Origin: Sulfuritalea sp. | GTDB taxonomy: Bacteria > Pseudomonadota > Gammaproteobacteria > Burkholderiales > Rhodocyclaceae | Reading direction: 5' to 3' | DNA: 64,000 nucleotides | Assembly: GCA_016716965.1 (NCBI GenBank) | Contig: JADJUP010000030.1 | Coordinates: 186,001 to 250,000 of the forward strand | Shown here: positions 1-8,926 of the stretch, piece by piece | Position numbering within the stretch: position 1 is the first letter of the stretch | Layout: every line of letters begins with the position of its first letter | The notes under the pieces: generated by a model | The model's input: only the letters and a program-made list of their open reading frames with translations | Told to the model about the DNA's origin: nothing | The model's database searches: none | Program-made: the position numbers and the translations under genes

Positions 1-77
1 GCACATCCGGCCAGCATTCCGGCCGCCAGCATTGCCAAGGTAGCCGACTTCAGACGGGCGGGCAGCGTTTTATTCAT
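1..77 (-). CDS. mlaA: MlaA (VacJ)-like lipoprotein, N-terminal fragment
   Basis: Only the first 25 codons lie in the window; the rest is off the left edge. The peptide starts MNKTLPARLKSATLAML and ends in a lipobox, LAGC, so it is a lipoprotein signal peptide. The gene lies 20 bp downstream of mlaD on the same strand. In betaproteobacterial mla operons the next gene is often the outer-membrane lipoprotein MlaA, which extracts mislocalised phospholipid. The name rests on this position and the lipobox, because no mature domain is visible. A different lipoprotein cannot be excluded. Confidence 0.55.
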   Translation of the reverse strand, partial: MNKTLPARLKSATLAMLAAGMLAGC

Positions 78-97
78 TCTATTCAGTCACCTGTTGA

Positions 98-568
98 CTA
101 CTTCTTGCCGCCATCCTCGGCGGCCTTGTTAAACATGAACTGGCCGATCAATTTTTCAAGAACCACCGCGGATTGCGTCTTCTTGATCGTATCGCCCGCC
201 TTGAGCATTTCCGTATCGCCACCCACTTCGAATCCGATGTACTGCTCTCCCAACAAACCTGACGTGTTGATTGTTGCAAACGTGTCGCGCGGAAACTTGT
301 AACGGGTATCGACGTTGATCGTCACCACGGCAAGATAGGCCTCCGGATCAAACCGGATTTCCGCCACCCGCCCCACGACGACACCCGCACTTTTTACGGC
401 GCCCCGCACCTTCAAGCCGCCGATGTTATCAAATTTGGCCTGGATTGCATAAGTATCTCCACTGCTGGACGACGCCATATTGCCAACTTTCAGGGCAAGA
501 AACAGCAGCGCTCCCAAGCCGACGGCAACGAAAAATCCGACCCAGAGGTCAAGTGTAGTGCGACTCAT
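98..568 (-). CDS. mlaD: MlaD, MCE-domain subunit of the phospholipid ABC transporter
   Basis: This 156-residue protein has one N-terminal membrane anchor (about residues 8-28, DLWVGFFVAVGLGALLFLAL) followed by a single MCE domain with the GLKVRGAVKSAGVVVGRV signature. MlaD forms a hexameric periplasmic ring on the MlaFE ABC transporter and carries phospholipid between the inner membrane and periplasmic carriers. The length is normal for the family. It starts 1 bp after mlaE and is followed by the putative mlaA, so it belongs to one minus-strand operon with mlaF and mlaE. Confidence 0.92.
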   Translation of the reverse strand: MSRTTLDLWVGFFVAVGLGALLFLALKVGNMASSSSGDTYAIQAKFDNIGGLKVRGAVKSAGVVVGRVAEIRFDPEAYLAVVTINVDTRYKFPRDTFATINTSGLLGEQYIGFEVGGDTEMLKAGDTIKKTQSAVVLEKLIGQFMFNKAAEDGGKK

Positions 569-569
569 G

Positions 570-1364
570 TCATGTCCCTGTAAACATGAAGGCGGTGAGA
601 ATGAAGTCGGCTGCCAGAATGGCCAGCGACGATGTTACAACGGTACGCGTGGTCGCCCCCGAGACTCCCTCGGCGGTAGGCTCGGCATCGTAGCCTTCGA
701 ATACGGCCACCCAACTCACGATGATCCCGAAGACGAAGCTCTTGATGACCCCATTGAGGATGTCTTCCCGAAAATCGACCGACGCCTGCATCTGCGACCA
801 GAACGATCCCTCGTCGACACCGATCAGTTGCACGCCGACCAGATAGCCACCGAAGATACCCATCGCCGAAAACAGTGCCGCCAGCAATGGCATCGAAATT
901 ACGCCCCCCCAGAACCGTGGCGCCACCACGCGGGCGATAGGATCGACAGCCATCATTTCCATGGCCGACAACTGCTCGGTGGCCTTCATCATGCCGATTT
1001 CCGCCGTGATCGCCGATCCGGCGCGGCTGGCGAACAGCAGGGCCGCGACAACCGGACCCAGTTCGCGCACCAGCGACAGGGATACCAGGACCCCAAGCGC
1101 CTCGGTCGAGCCGTAGCGCTGCAGGGTGTCGTAGCCCTGCAAGCCAAGCACCATGCCGACGAAGAGACCTGACACGAGGATGATGATCAGGCTAAGGACG
1201 CCAGTGAAATAGATCTCGCGTATCGTCAGGTGCACCCGCCGCAGCGCAGTGGCGGAATTCAGCAAGATTGCCAGGAAGAAGCGGCTGGCGTAGCCGAGGC
1301 GCCAGACACGGGAGGTCACCCGTCGACCTAGCCCGCCCAAGGCGCGGGACAGGCCGTTATCCAT
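570..1364 (-). CDS. mlaE: MlaE, permease of the phospholipid ABC transporter
   Basis: The 264-residue protein is a MlaE/DUF140-type permease with several hydrophobic segments and the family motif around SLSLVRELGPVVAALLFASR. It is the inner-membrane subunit that pairs with MlaF and MlaD to keep the outer membrane asymmetric. The start overlaps the end of mlaF by 8 bp, which suggests translational coupling. Length and motif are typical and nothing appears truncated. Confidence 0.93.
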   Translation of the reverse strand: MDNGLSRALGGLGRRVTSRVWRLGYASRFFLAILLNSATALRRVHLTIREIYFTGVLSLIIILVSGLFVGMVLGLQGYDTLQRYGSTEALGVLVSLSLVRELGPVVAALLFASRAGSAITAEIGMMKATEQLSAMEMMAVDPIARVVAPRFWGGVISMPLLAALFSAMGIFGGYLVGVQLIGVDEGSFWSQMQASVDFREDILNGVIKSFVFGIIVSWVAVFEGYDAEPTAEGVSGATTRTVVTSSLAILAADFILTAFMFTGT

Positions 1365-2172
1365 GATGCGCTCCCCGCCCCATCAGCTCTTCGCCATACG
1401 GACGGGACGGATAATGGAAAGGCACCGGACCATCTTCCTCGCCCCACACGAACTGGTGCACATACGGCACCTTGGAGTTCTTGATGTCCTCCGCCGTGCC
1501 TTCGGCCACGATTTTTCCCGCAGAAACGAAATAGACATAATCGACGATTTTCAATGACTCCTGCACGTCGTGCGTAACTACGATGGAACTTGCGCCCAGC
1601 GCGTCGTTCAGCTTGCGAATCAGTTCGCCTATGATCGACAGCGAAATCGGGTCAAGGCCGGCGAATGGTTCGTCGTACATGATCAGCATCGGGTCAAGTG
1701 CAACGGCGCGGGCCAATGCGACCCGGCGCGCCATGCCACCCGACAGTTCCGCCGGCATCAGGTCATGCGCGCCACGCAATCCCACCGCATTCAATTTCAT
1801 CAAAACCAGGTCGCGGATCACGGTCTCGGGCAGATCGGTATGCTCACGCATCTGGAAGGCGATGTTGTCGAACACCGACATGTCGGTAAACAAGGCGCCA
1901 AACTGGAACAGCATTCCCATGCGGCGACGCAACCCGTAGAGTCCGTCGGCGTCAAGCTGGTGTACTACCTGCCCACTCACCTTGACCTCGCCTGATGTCG
2001 GTTTGAGCTGTCCGCCGATCAGCCGCAACGTCGTGGTCTTGCCGCAGCCGGAACTTCCCATCACAGCCACGACCTTGCCGCGAGGAATCGTCATGTTGAT
2101 TCCAGTCAGGATCGGCCGGCTATCGTAGGTGAAGTTCAGATCGCGGATTTCGACAAGATTGTCCGAGGACAT
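1357..2172 (-). CDS. mlaF: MlaF, ATPase of the phospholipid ABC transporter
   Basis: The 271-residue protein is an ABC ATPase with a Walker A loop (GSSGCGKTT), an ABC signature (LSGGMARRVA) and a Walker B with catalytic Glu (LIMYDEPFAGLDP), then a His switch (VVTHD). It powers phospholipid movement through MlaE. It is the first gene of the minus-strand mla operon. The 171 bp between its start and the divergent regulator at 2344 should hold both promoters. Confidence 0.94.
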   Translation of the reverse strand: MSSDNLVEIRDLNFTYDSRPILTGINMTIPRGKVVAVMGSSGCGKTTTLRLIGGQLKPTSGEVKVSGQVVHQLDADGLYGLRRRMGMLFQFGALFTDMSVFDNIAFQMREHTDLPETVIRDLVLMKLNAVGLRGAHDLMPAELSGGMARRVALARAVALDPMLIMYDEPFAGLDPISLSIIGELIRKLNDALGASSIVVTHDVQESLKIVDYVYFVSAGKIVAEGTAEDIKNSKVPYVHQFVWGEEDGPVPFHYPSRPYGEELMGRGAHHG

Positions 2173-2343
2173 TGTGAGGCCGGTGGATTTTCAGCTGGAT
2201 TTGCAGCCGCGAATCTTAGCAGATCGCCTTCGGCGACGAATGGAACAATCGACGAAGTAACGGAAAAACGCCCTTCACAAAGCGGGAATTTCGACCGCGA
2301 ATCGATTTATGATGGCTCGATCAAACTTAACCAATCCCCTTAC

Positions 2344-3795
2344 TTGAACTCTCCTCAGGAAAAAACCGCGCTGCTGATCGTCGACGATGACCCGCTCATT
2401 GCCGACGCACTGGGCTATTTCCTGGGGCGGGAGTATGCCGTCAGCACTGCTGCCACCCGAAGCGAAGCGGTAAGGCTATTGCGCGAGGAGCACCTTGCCC
2501 CGGCATTGGCGCTGATCGACCTCGGGTTGCCACCAACCCCGCACCGTCCCGATGAAGGCTTCGCCTTGATCGCGGACATACTGGCCCACGCTCCCGAAAC
2601 CCGAATCGTCGTGCTGTCCGGACAAAGCGACGAACCCAATGCCCGCCATGCGCGCGCCCTGGGCGCTACCGAATTCGTAGCCAAGCCCGCCGATCCGGAA
2701 ATATTGCGCAAACTAATACACCGGGTGTTGTCTTTTAGAGACACCTCTACCGAAGTCGATGACGGTCTGATCGGGGTCAGCGAACCGCTGCAAAAACTCC
2801 GCGCACAACTCCGACAATTCGCCCGCTCGCCGTTCCCGGTACTTATAGAAGGCGAATCCGGCAGCGGCAAAGAACTCGCCGCAGTCGCACTACATCGACT
2901 CTCCGAGCGCGCGGCGAAGCCCTATCTGGCGCTCAATTGCGCAGCCATTTCGCCCAACCTCGTCGAAGCGACGCTATTCGGGCATGCGAAGGGTGCATTT
3001 ACCGGCGCCAGCGGTTCTCGATCCGGCTATTTCGAGGACGCTTCGGACGGGACACTGTTCCTCGACGAGATTGGTGAACTTCCCCTGGACTTGCAGCCGA
3101 AACTGCTGCGAGTACTGGAAAACGGCGAGTTTCAGCGCATCGGCGAAACCCAGGCGCGACGCTCCTCGGCACGCATCGTGACGGCGACCAACCGCGACTT
3201 GAAGAGAGAGGTCCGCGAAGGCCGGTTCCGAGCCGATCTTTACCACCGATTGTCGGTGTTTACGATTTCAATTCCGCCACTGCGCGATCTTGGTGACGAT
3301 CGAATTCTTCTTCTGGAGCACTTCCGTTCGATCTACGCCGCCCAAGCAAATCTGCAGCCTTTCCAGCTGACGGCCGCCACCACGAATCGACTGCGTGCCT
3401 ATCCGTTTCCCGGAAACGTACGGGAACTGCGAAATATCGCCATTCGCCTGACAACCAAATATGCTGGCAGGGAAGTCGGAATCGATGAACTGGAAGCCGA
3501 GCTCGACGTCGGCAATGATCCCCTGACACTTGGCACTGCCCCCACATCGACGATGGCCGGCCGGGCGGAACTGATGGCCATAGCACTGAATGATCTCCAG
3601 ACCCGTCACGAGTTCAACCTGGATGCCACGCTGCGGCTTTGGGAAGAGGCCTACATCGAAGCCGCGCAGCAACTGGCCCATAACAACATGAGCCAGGCAG
3701 CGCGACTGCTCGGTGTCAATCGAACCACGCTCTACAATCGCATAGATGCGCTGACCCGCGAAAAGCGGCCCGGCCCCAACCGCAGCCTTTTTTGA
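2344..3795 (+). CDS. NtrC-family sigma-54 response regulator
   Basis: The 483-residue protein has three parts. The receiver domain (about residues 8-130) has an acidic pocket DDD14-16, phospho-acceptor Asp59 and a conserved Lys in FVAKP. The AAA+ domain (about 145-370) has Walker A GESGSGKE near 170, GAFTGA near 217 and Walker B LFLDEIGEL. A Fis-type helix-turn-helix lies near 450-470 (AARLLGVNRTTLYNRI). The intact GAFTGA loop indicates sigma-54 activation. The start is a TTG at 2344 because no in-frame ATG lies upstream in the non-coding gap; its ribosome site is weak. It lies 33 bp before the msh-like locus, so it probably controls filament genes. No sensor kinase is adjacent. Confidence 0.87.
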   Translation: MNSPQEKTALLIVDDDPLIADALGYFLGREYAVSTAATRSEAVRLLREEHLAPALALIDLGLPPTPHRPDEGFALIADILAHAPETRIVVLSGQSDEPNARHARALGATEFVAKPADPEILRKLIHRVLSFRDTSTEVDDGLIGVSEPLQKLRAQLRQFARSPFPVLIEGESGSGKELAAVALHRLSERAAKPYLALNCAAISPNLVEATLFGHAKGAFTGASGSRSGYFEDASDGTLFLDEIGELPLDLQPKLLRVLENGEFQRIGETQARRSSARIVTATNRDLKREVREGRFRADLYHRLSVFTISIPPLRDLGDDRILLLEHFRSIYAAQANLQPFQLTAATTNRLRAYPFPGNVRELRNIAIRLTTKYAGREVGIDELEAELDVGNDPLTLGTAPTSTMAGRAELMAIALNDLQTRHEFNLDATLRLWEEAYIEAAQQLAHNNMSQAARLLGVNRTTLYNRIDALTREKRPGPNRSLF

Positions 3796-3828
3796 CCGGA
3801 ATATTGTCCCGCCCGAACGCCCGACGCC

Positions 3829-5385
3829 ATGTACCTCGAACACTTCGGACTCAACGAACCACCGTTCCGCATCACGCCCCATACTGATTTTTTCTTCGAC
3901 GGGGCCAATCGCGGTGCAACGCTCGACGCTCTGGTCTACGCGATCACCCACGACGAAGGCATAGTCAAGGTCAGTGGTGAGGTCGGCAGTGGCAAGACCA
4001 TGCTCTGCCGGGTGCTGATGGAGCGCCTGCCGCAGAACGTCACCATCATTTATCTGGCCAACCCGTCGCTCTCCCGCGACGACATCCTGTTTGCCATTGC
4101 TGATGAGCTTGGCCTGAGCATCGCCGAGAATGCGCGGACTTCAGCGGTAATGCGCGCGCTGCAGGATCACCTTATCGCTTCGTTCGGCGAAGGCCGCCAG
4201 GTCGTGGTCCTGATCGATGAAGCCCATGCGATGCCTGCAGAAACCCTCGAGGAGATCCGCCTTCTTTCCAACCTGGAAACCAATCGCCACAAACTTCTGC
4301 AACTGGTCCTGTTCGGCCAGCCCGAACTGAATGATGTCCTTGCGCGTCCGGACATGCGGCAATTGAAGGAGCGCATCACCCACAACTTCGGCCTGGCGCC
4401 GCTGCTGCGCGACGACATAAGCCAGTATCTTGACTTTCGCATGCGCGCCGCCGGCTATCGCGGGCCCAGCGTCTTCATGCCGCCGGCGCTAAGAATGATC
4501 GAGCGTAGTTCGCTAGGCCTCACCCGCCGCATCAACATACTCGCCGACAAGGCACTGCTCGCGGCCTTTTCGTCGGGCAGCCACCAGATCGGCCCAAAGG
4601 AGGTCCAGGCGGCGATCCGCGACTCGGAGTTCAGCGAAGCCACCTATGGCGGAACAGTCAGGAAAAACACGCGAAATGCCTGGATTGCGGTCGCATCCGG
4701 TATCGCAATTCTCGCGGGGGTACTTTGGCTGCTCTCGGCGCAGAGCAATGGCGACAGCCCCGCGCCGGCGTCTACGAAATCGCCGGATCCGGTCAGCCCA
4801 CCCACGATCGCCGGCAATGCGCCTCCCGCCGCAACCGCCACGCCGGCAAGCGGCAGCGGTAATCCTTCCCCAGCAGCAGAACCACCCGTGACGGCCGGAT
4901 CGGCCACGCTTGGCACCATTGCCACGACGAACGCCGCCGCGCCAGCAGCCATACCTGCGACCGACGCAGTTCCGGCCGCCACAAGCGAACCCTCGCCACC
5001 GGCCACCGCGAAACAGATGCCCGCCAAACCCGCCTTCCAGCAACCGGCGGGTATGCCCAAGGTCGGCCCCCTCACCAGCGAGCGCCTTGAGGCGGGGCGC
5101 GCCTGGCTTGAGCAGGTGCCGGATGACCATTGGTTCGTCCAGGTTTATGACGCGGATGCCAGGCGACACGCCGAGATCGAAACGCTGCTGCAAAAGGTGA
5201 AACGCGAGAACGAAGAATTCGGTAACGTCCACGTCTATTTTTCCGAACTCAGCGGAGTGCCTCGCTTCGGCGTCACCTACGGCAGCTACGCAACCGGTGC
5301 GGCCGCAGCGATCGCGCTGCGCGGCTTGCCCAAATCGCTAAAGGCCAGCAAACCCTACCCAAGGCAAGTGCTGCGGCTGCGGTAG
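3829..5385 (+). CDS. mshM: MshM/ExeA-like AAA ATPase with C-terminal SPOR domain
   Basis: The 518-residue protein begins with an ExeA/GspA-type AAA ATPase: Walker A GEVGSGKT at 50-57 and Walker B VVVLIDEAHA. A single membrane segment (about 284-305, AWIAVASGIAILAGVLWLL) is followed by a low-complexity Pro/Ala/Thr linker. The C-terminal 95 residues (WFVQVYDAD onward) look like a SPOR domain, which binds denuded peptidoglycan. Proteins of this family use ATP to place a secretin or pilus machine across the cell wall. It opens the filament operon, upstream of the secretin gene. The SPOR end differs from the plain ExeA layout as I remember it. Confidence 0.8.
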   Translation: MYLEHFGLNEPPFRITPHTDFFFDGANRGATLDALVYAITHDEGIVKVSGEVGSGKTMLCRVLMERLPQNVTIIYLANPSLSRDDILFAIADELGLSIAENARTSAVMRALQDHLIASFGEGRQVVVLIDEAHAMPAETLEEIRLLSNLETNRHKLLQLVLFGQPELNDVLARPDMRQLKERITHNFGLAPLLRDDISQYLDFRMRAAGYRGPSVFMPPALRMIERSSLGLTRRINILADKALLAAFSSGSHQIGPKEVQAAIRDSEFSEATYGGTVRKNTRNAWIAVASGIAILAGVLWLLSAQSNGDSPAPASTKSPDPVSPPTIAGNAPPAATATPASGSGNPSPAAEPPVTAGSATLGTIATTNAAAPAAIPATDAVPAATSEPSPPATAKQMPAKPAFQQPAGMPKVGPLTSERLEAGRAWLEQVPDDHWFVQVYDADARRHAEIETLLQKVKRENEEFGNVHVYFSELSGVPRFGVTYGSYATGAAAAIALRGLPKSLKASKPYPRQVLRLR

Positions 5386-5497
5386 TGCAAATTCACAACA
5401 CCCGATCCACACCTATGCCCCCAATCAAATCATTGAGTTGCCGTGTATACATAATGTGCTATCCTAAGATTGGCTCTTTACCTGATCGGGGATTCGT

Positions 5498-7582
5498 TTG
5501 CGCCCACTTCTGATCCCGCCGTTCCCTGTTGCGCTCGTTGCAAGCGTAATGCTTGCGGCATGCGGCAGCCTTCCACCGCAATCGCCCTCCTCCGGCCACA
5601 TACGCGCCGAAGCCCAGGTCGCGCCAAATCCGGGGATTCCGCAACCTGTCGCAGCCACGGTCAGCCTTGCGCGACCGAAGGCCAGCGCGAAAACCGAGTC
5701 CTACTCGGTAGTGGTTCGCAACATTCCGGTACAGGATCTGCTTTTCGCCCTGGCGCGCGACGCGAAACTCAACATCGACATCCATCCCGGCATCAACGGC
5801 ATCGTCACCATCAATGCAATCGACCAGACCTTGCAGCAAATCCTGACGCGGGTAGCCAAGCAAGTCGATATGCGCTGGGAGCTCGATGGCCCGAATCTGG
5901 TGGTAATGCCGGACTCGCCCTTCCTGCGCAATTACAGGGTGGACTACGTGAATATGTCGCGTGATGTCAGCGGCACCGTTTCGATCAATACGCAGATAGC
6001 CTCGACCAGCACGAGTGCGACTGCGGGTTCCACCGGCGGAGGTGGCGGCAACAACTCCAGCACATCCGTCAAGAGCACGGCGCAGAACAACTTCTGGCAG
6101 TCGCTGGAAAAGAACCTGAAGGACATCCTGCGCGAAAGTGACAAGATCCTTCCCGAAGGTTCCAGTGAAACAGTGATCGAGCGTTCGGACCAGCAGGCCA
6201 CCACGGGTACCGGCGCCACGGGCGGCCAAGGTACTACCGGACGATCCGGAAGTACCGCCACCAATCTGGCTGGCAGCCCGAATGCGGCAAGTCTCCAGCA
6301 ACAAGGCACCACCGTCGTCAAGCGAACGACGTTCCGTGAAGCCGCGTCGATCATCGTCAATCCGGAAGCCGGCGTCGTTGTGGTTCGCGCAACTTCCAGA
6401 CAGCATGAAAAGGTCCAGGAGTATCTGGACATGGTGCTCGCCAGCGCCCGACGGCAGGTGATCATCGAAGCCACGATCGCGGAAGTCACCTTGAGCGATG
6501 CGTATCAGCAGGGAATCAACTGGCAGAGCTTGCGTTCCCTGCGTCCCGGCAACCCGCAGGCGGGATTCTCTGCGGCGCAGAATCCGACTGGTCTTGTGCT
6601 CGGCGCAGTGCCCGACCCGTTCGCTACGGCATCCGGCAGTTTCGCGACCCCCCCCGGCGCCTTTGCATTCTTGCTCAATTTTGTTGCCCCGGGCCTCGGC
6701 CTTTCATCGACACTCAATCTGCTGGAAAATTTCGGCAAGGTCCGCGTCTTGTCCAGCCCGAAGATCAGCGTCTTGAACAATCAGACAGCCATGCTGAAAG
6801 TGGTCGACAACGTTGTTTACTTCAACATCAAGAACGACACGACCACCACCGCCACGGGAACCGTCAGCATCATCACGTCAACTGCCCAGTCAGTATCGGT
6901 AGGACTGGTGATGAGCGTAACGCCCCAGGTCAGCGAAAACGGGACCATCCTGCTCAACGTCCGACCGACCATTTCCAGCCAGAAGGGAGAGGGCAAGCCA
7001 GACCCGACGCCGGGCCTGGCCTTTGTGAACAGAGTGCCGGAGATCCAGACGCGCGAAATGGAATCAATGCTGCGCTTGTCCGACGGTGAAGTGGCCGTGA
7101 TGGGCGGACTTATGGAGGACAGGGTCAGCAACACCACCAACCAGGTTCCAGGTCTTGGCGACCTGCCTGGCATCGGCAATTTCTTCCGCAATCGCAATGA
7201 CTCGAGCACCAAAACGGAACTGGTCATCTTCCTCAAACCCACCATCATTCGCGACCCGAGCATCGACGGCGACTATCGGAGCTTCCGTAGCCAGTTGCCC
7301 ACCAAGGATTTCTTTGCCGAAAGCCCTCGTCAGCTGCAAAGGCAAATGGACGCACAATCGGAACCTCGGCCCAATGAGCTTGCTCATGGACGCCCTGAAG
7401 AAAGCCGAACTGGCAAAGCGTCAGGGCCAGGGGGATGGCACGGGCGAACCGACCCCTGTCTCGGAATCGGGCGAACTGCGCCTCAAACCACTGAACGAGC
7501 CCGATTTCACCGACTCGACACTGGGTTTGCCGGAAGCCGGCATCGCCACGCCGGATGCGCTGTCGCAATCGTCGCATCTTGA
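5498..7582 (+). CDS. mshL: MshL-like outer-membrane secretin lipoprotein
   Basis: The protein starts at a TTG (5498) preceded by GGGG and has a lipobox (VMLAACG near residue 22). An N-domain (about 60-160) and a Gly/Ser/Thr-rich insert (about 165-275) lead into the secretin domain, with SSPKISVLNNQTAMLKV and VPGLGDLPGIGNFFR. It forms the outer-membrane channel of the filament. The end is odd. The frame runs 209 bp into the next gene with a Arg/Gly-rich tail that does not look like secretin. One extra base in the CCC at 7370-7372 would give a TGA at 7375-7377 overlapping the next ATG, so the true end is probably about 7377. Confidence 0.82.
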   Translation: MRPLLIPPFPVALVASVMLAACGSLPPQSPSSGHIRAEAQVAPNPGIPQPVAATVSLARPKASAKTESYSVVVRNIPVQDLLFALARDAKLNIDIHPGINGIVTINAIDQTLQQILTRVAKQVDMRWELDGPNLVVMPDSPFLRNYRVDYVNMSRDVSGTVSINTQIASTSTSATAGSTGGGGGNNSSTSVKSTAQNNFWQSLEKNLKDILRESDKILPEGSSETVIERSDQQATTGTGATGGQGTTGRSGSTATNLAGSPNAASLQQQGTTVVKRTTFREAASIIVNPEAGVVVVRATSRQHEKVQEYLDMVLASARRQVIIEATIAEVTLSDAYQQGINWQSLRSLRPGNPQAGFSAAQNPTGLVLGAVPDPFATASGSFATPPGAFAFLLNFVAPGLGLSSTLNLLENFGKVRVLSSPKISVLNNQTAMLKVVDNVVYFNIKNDTTTTATGTVSIITSTAQSVSVGLVMSVTPQVSENGTILLNVRPTISSQKGEGKPDPTPGLAFVNRVPEIQTREMESMLRLSDGEVAVMGGLMEDRVSNTTNQVPGLGDLPGIGNFFRNRNDSSTKTELVIFLKPTIIRDPSIDGDYRSFRSQLPTKDFFAESPRQLQRQMDAQSEPRPNELAHGRPEESRTGKASGPGGWHGRTDPCLGIGRTAPQTTERARFHRLDTGFAGSRHRHAGCAVAIVAS

Positions 7583-8786
7583 AGAACTCGATGCACGATT
7601 CCTGGCCGAAGCCGAACAAGCCGCCGCAGCACGTCTCAAAGGCACTCAGCCTGCCGCCCCTGCCCCACAGGCACCGGCCATCGAAAGCCCGCCGCGACCG
7701 CTGTCGGTTGCCGCCACCGAACCGCGAAAGACCGCGCCCGACAAAGCTTCCTCGGCGCCCGCCGCCAAGACGGCTGCGCAAAACCTGTTTGCTGCCAAAC
7801 AAACGGATACCGCGCCGACGCGAAAGTCCTTTGCCATAGTGGTGGGTGCAATCACCGTGCTCGCGGTGTGCGGCATCGGTGGATACTTTTGGTGGCAATT
7901 GCAACCGAAGTCCTCGCTGGTCGCCAATCGCGGGCTGCCGCAAACTGCTCCGGTCGCAGCAACACCCCCCCCTGCCGCAGCGCCGGTAGCCGTGTCGCCA
8001 GCGCCGACTTCCGTGGCAACGCCGATCGCTGCCGCTCCTGGCACCGCCCCGGTGACATCAGGAGCGGCACCCGGGACAAGCAAGCGGGCACCCGACGATG
8101 ACGAAGAAGATGCCGCACCGATAACAACCAAACCCGTCGCGCGCGCTCGCCGTCCGGCAACCGTGGTGGTAGCACAGCAAGATGAGGACAGCCCGATTCG
8201 CGTCACAAAGGCGCCGCTAAAGGTCAATCCCTCCCTGATAAAAGGTTTCGATGCGTTCAACCGCGGAGATCTGGCGACGGCGCAGCTTGAATACGAACGC
8301 GCGCAGAAGGCCGATCCGCGCAATCCGGACGCGCTGCACGGGCTGGCGGCAATCGCTTTGCGCCAGGGCCGACCGGAACAAGCCGAACAGTTGTATCGCC
8401 GTATCGCCGAAGCCGATCCTCAGGATACGGTGGCACAGGCGGCATTGATCAATAGCCGCGGCCAGATCGATCCAAACACCGCTGAAAGCCGCCTGAAGAC
8501 CCTCGCCGCGGCCCAGCCCGAATTGGCCGCACCGCATTTCTCCCTTGGCAACCTCTATGCCCGCCATGGCCGCTGGAATGATGCGCAGCAATCCTATTTC
8601 CGCGCCCACACGGCTGAACCTGACAACCCGGACATCCTTTACAACCTTGCGATCAGCCTCGAACACCTGCGCCAGAACAAGCTGGCCGCCCAGTACTACA
8701 GTCAAGCCATCGCCGCCGCGCAAGGCCGCCCGGCCGGGTTTGACAAGGCCCAGGCCCAAACGCGACTGCAAACCCTGCAACCCTGA
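7374..8786 (+). CDS. mshN: MshN-like TPR protein of the filament locus
   Basis: The chosen start at 7374 gives MSLLMDALKKAELAKRQ, a typical N-terminus for MshN/GspB-like proteins, and 470 residues. A membrane helix lies at about 151-175 (FAIVVGAITVLAVCGIGGYFWW). An Ala/Pro/Thr-rich periplasmic linker follows, then TPR-like helices from about 281 to the end (FDAFNRGDLATAQLEYERAQKADP and repeats). Such proteins bridge inner-membrane parts to the secretin. An in-frame start at 7155 exists but lies wholly inside the secretin gene. The name is by position and architecture, as sequence similarity in this family is low. Confidence 0.68.
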   Translation: MSLLMDALKKAELAKRQGQGDGTGEPTPVSESGELRLKPLNEPDFTDSTLGLPEAGIATPDALSQSSHLEELDARFLAEAEQAAAARLKGTQPAAPAPQAPAIESPPRPLSVAATEPRKTAPDKASSAPAAKTAAQNLFAAKQTDTAPTRKSFAIVVGAITVLAVCGIGGYFWWQLQPKSSLVANRGLPQTAPVAATPPPAAAPVAVSPAPTSVATPIAAAPGTAPVTSGAAPGTSKRAPDDDEEDAAPITTKPVARARRPATVVVAQQDEDSPIRVTKAPLKVNPSLIKGFDAFNRGDLATAQLEYERAQKADPRNPDALHGLAAIALRQGRPEQAEQLYRRIAEADPQDTVAQAALINSRGQIDPNTAESRLKTLAAAQPELAAPHFSLGNLYARHGRWNDAQQSYFRAHTAEPDNPDILYNLAISLEHLRQNKLAAQYYSQAIAAAQGRPAGFDKAQAQTRLQTLQP

Positions 8787-8926
8787 CCGAAAAGCCTGAT
8801 AGTTCCGCTTGAATCCATCGATGCCGGCAGTACCCGGCACAGCGAATCAGGAAGCTGCCAGCTTCCACTCCATGTCCCACGACAAGGACTTGCCCAAGCC
8901 GGCAGATGCGGGATAATGAAGGACGT

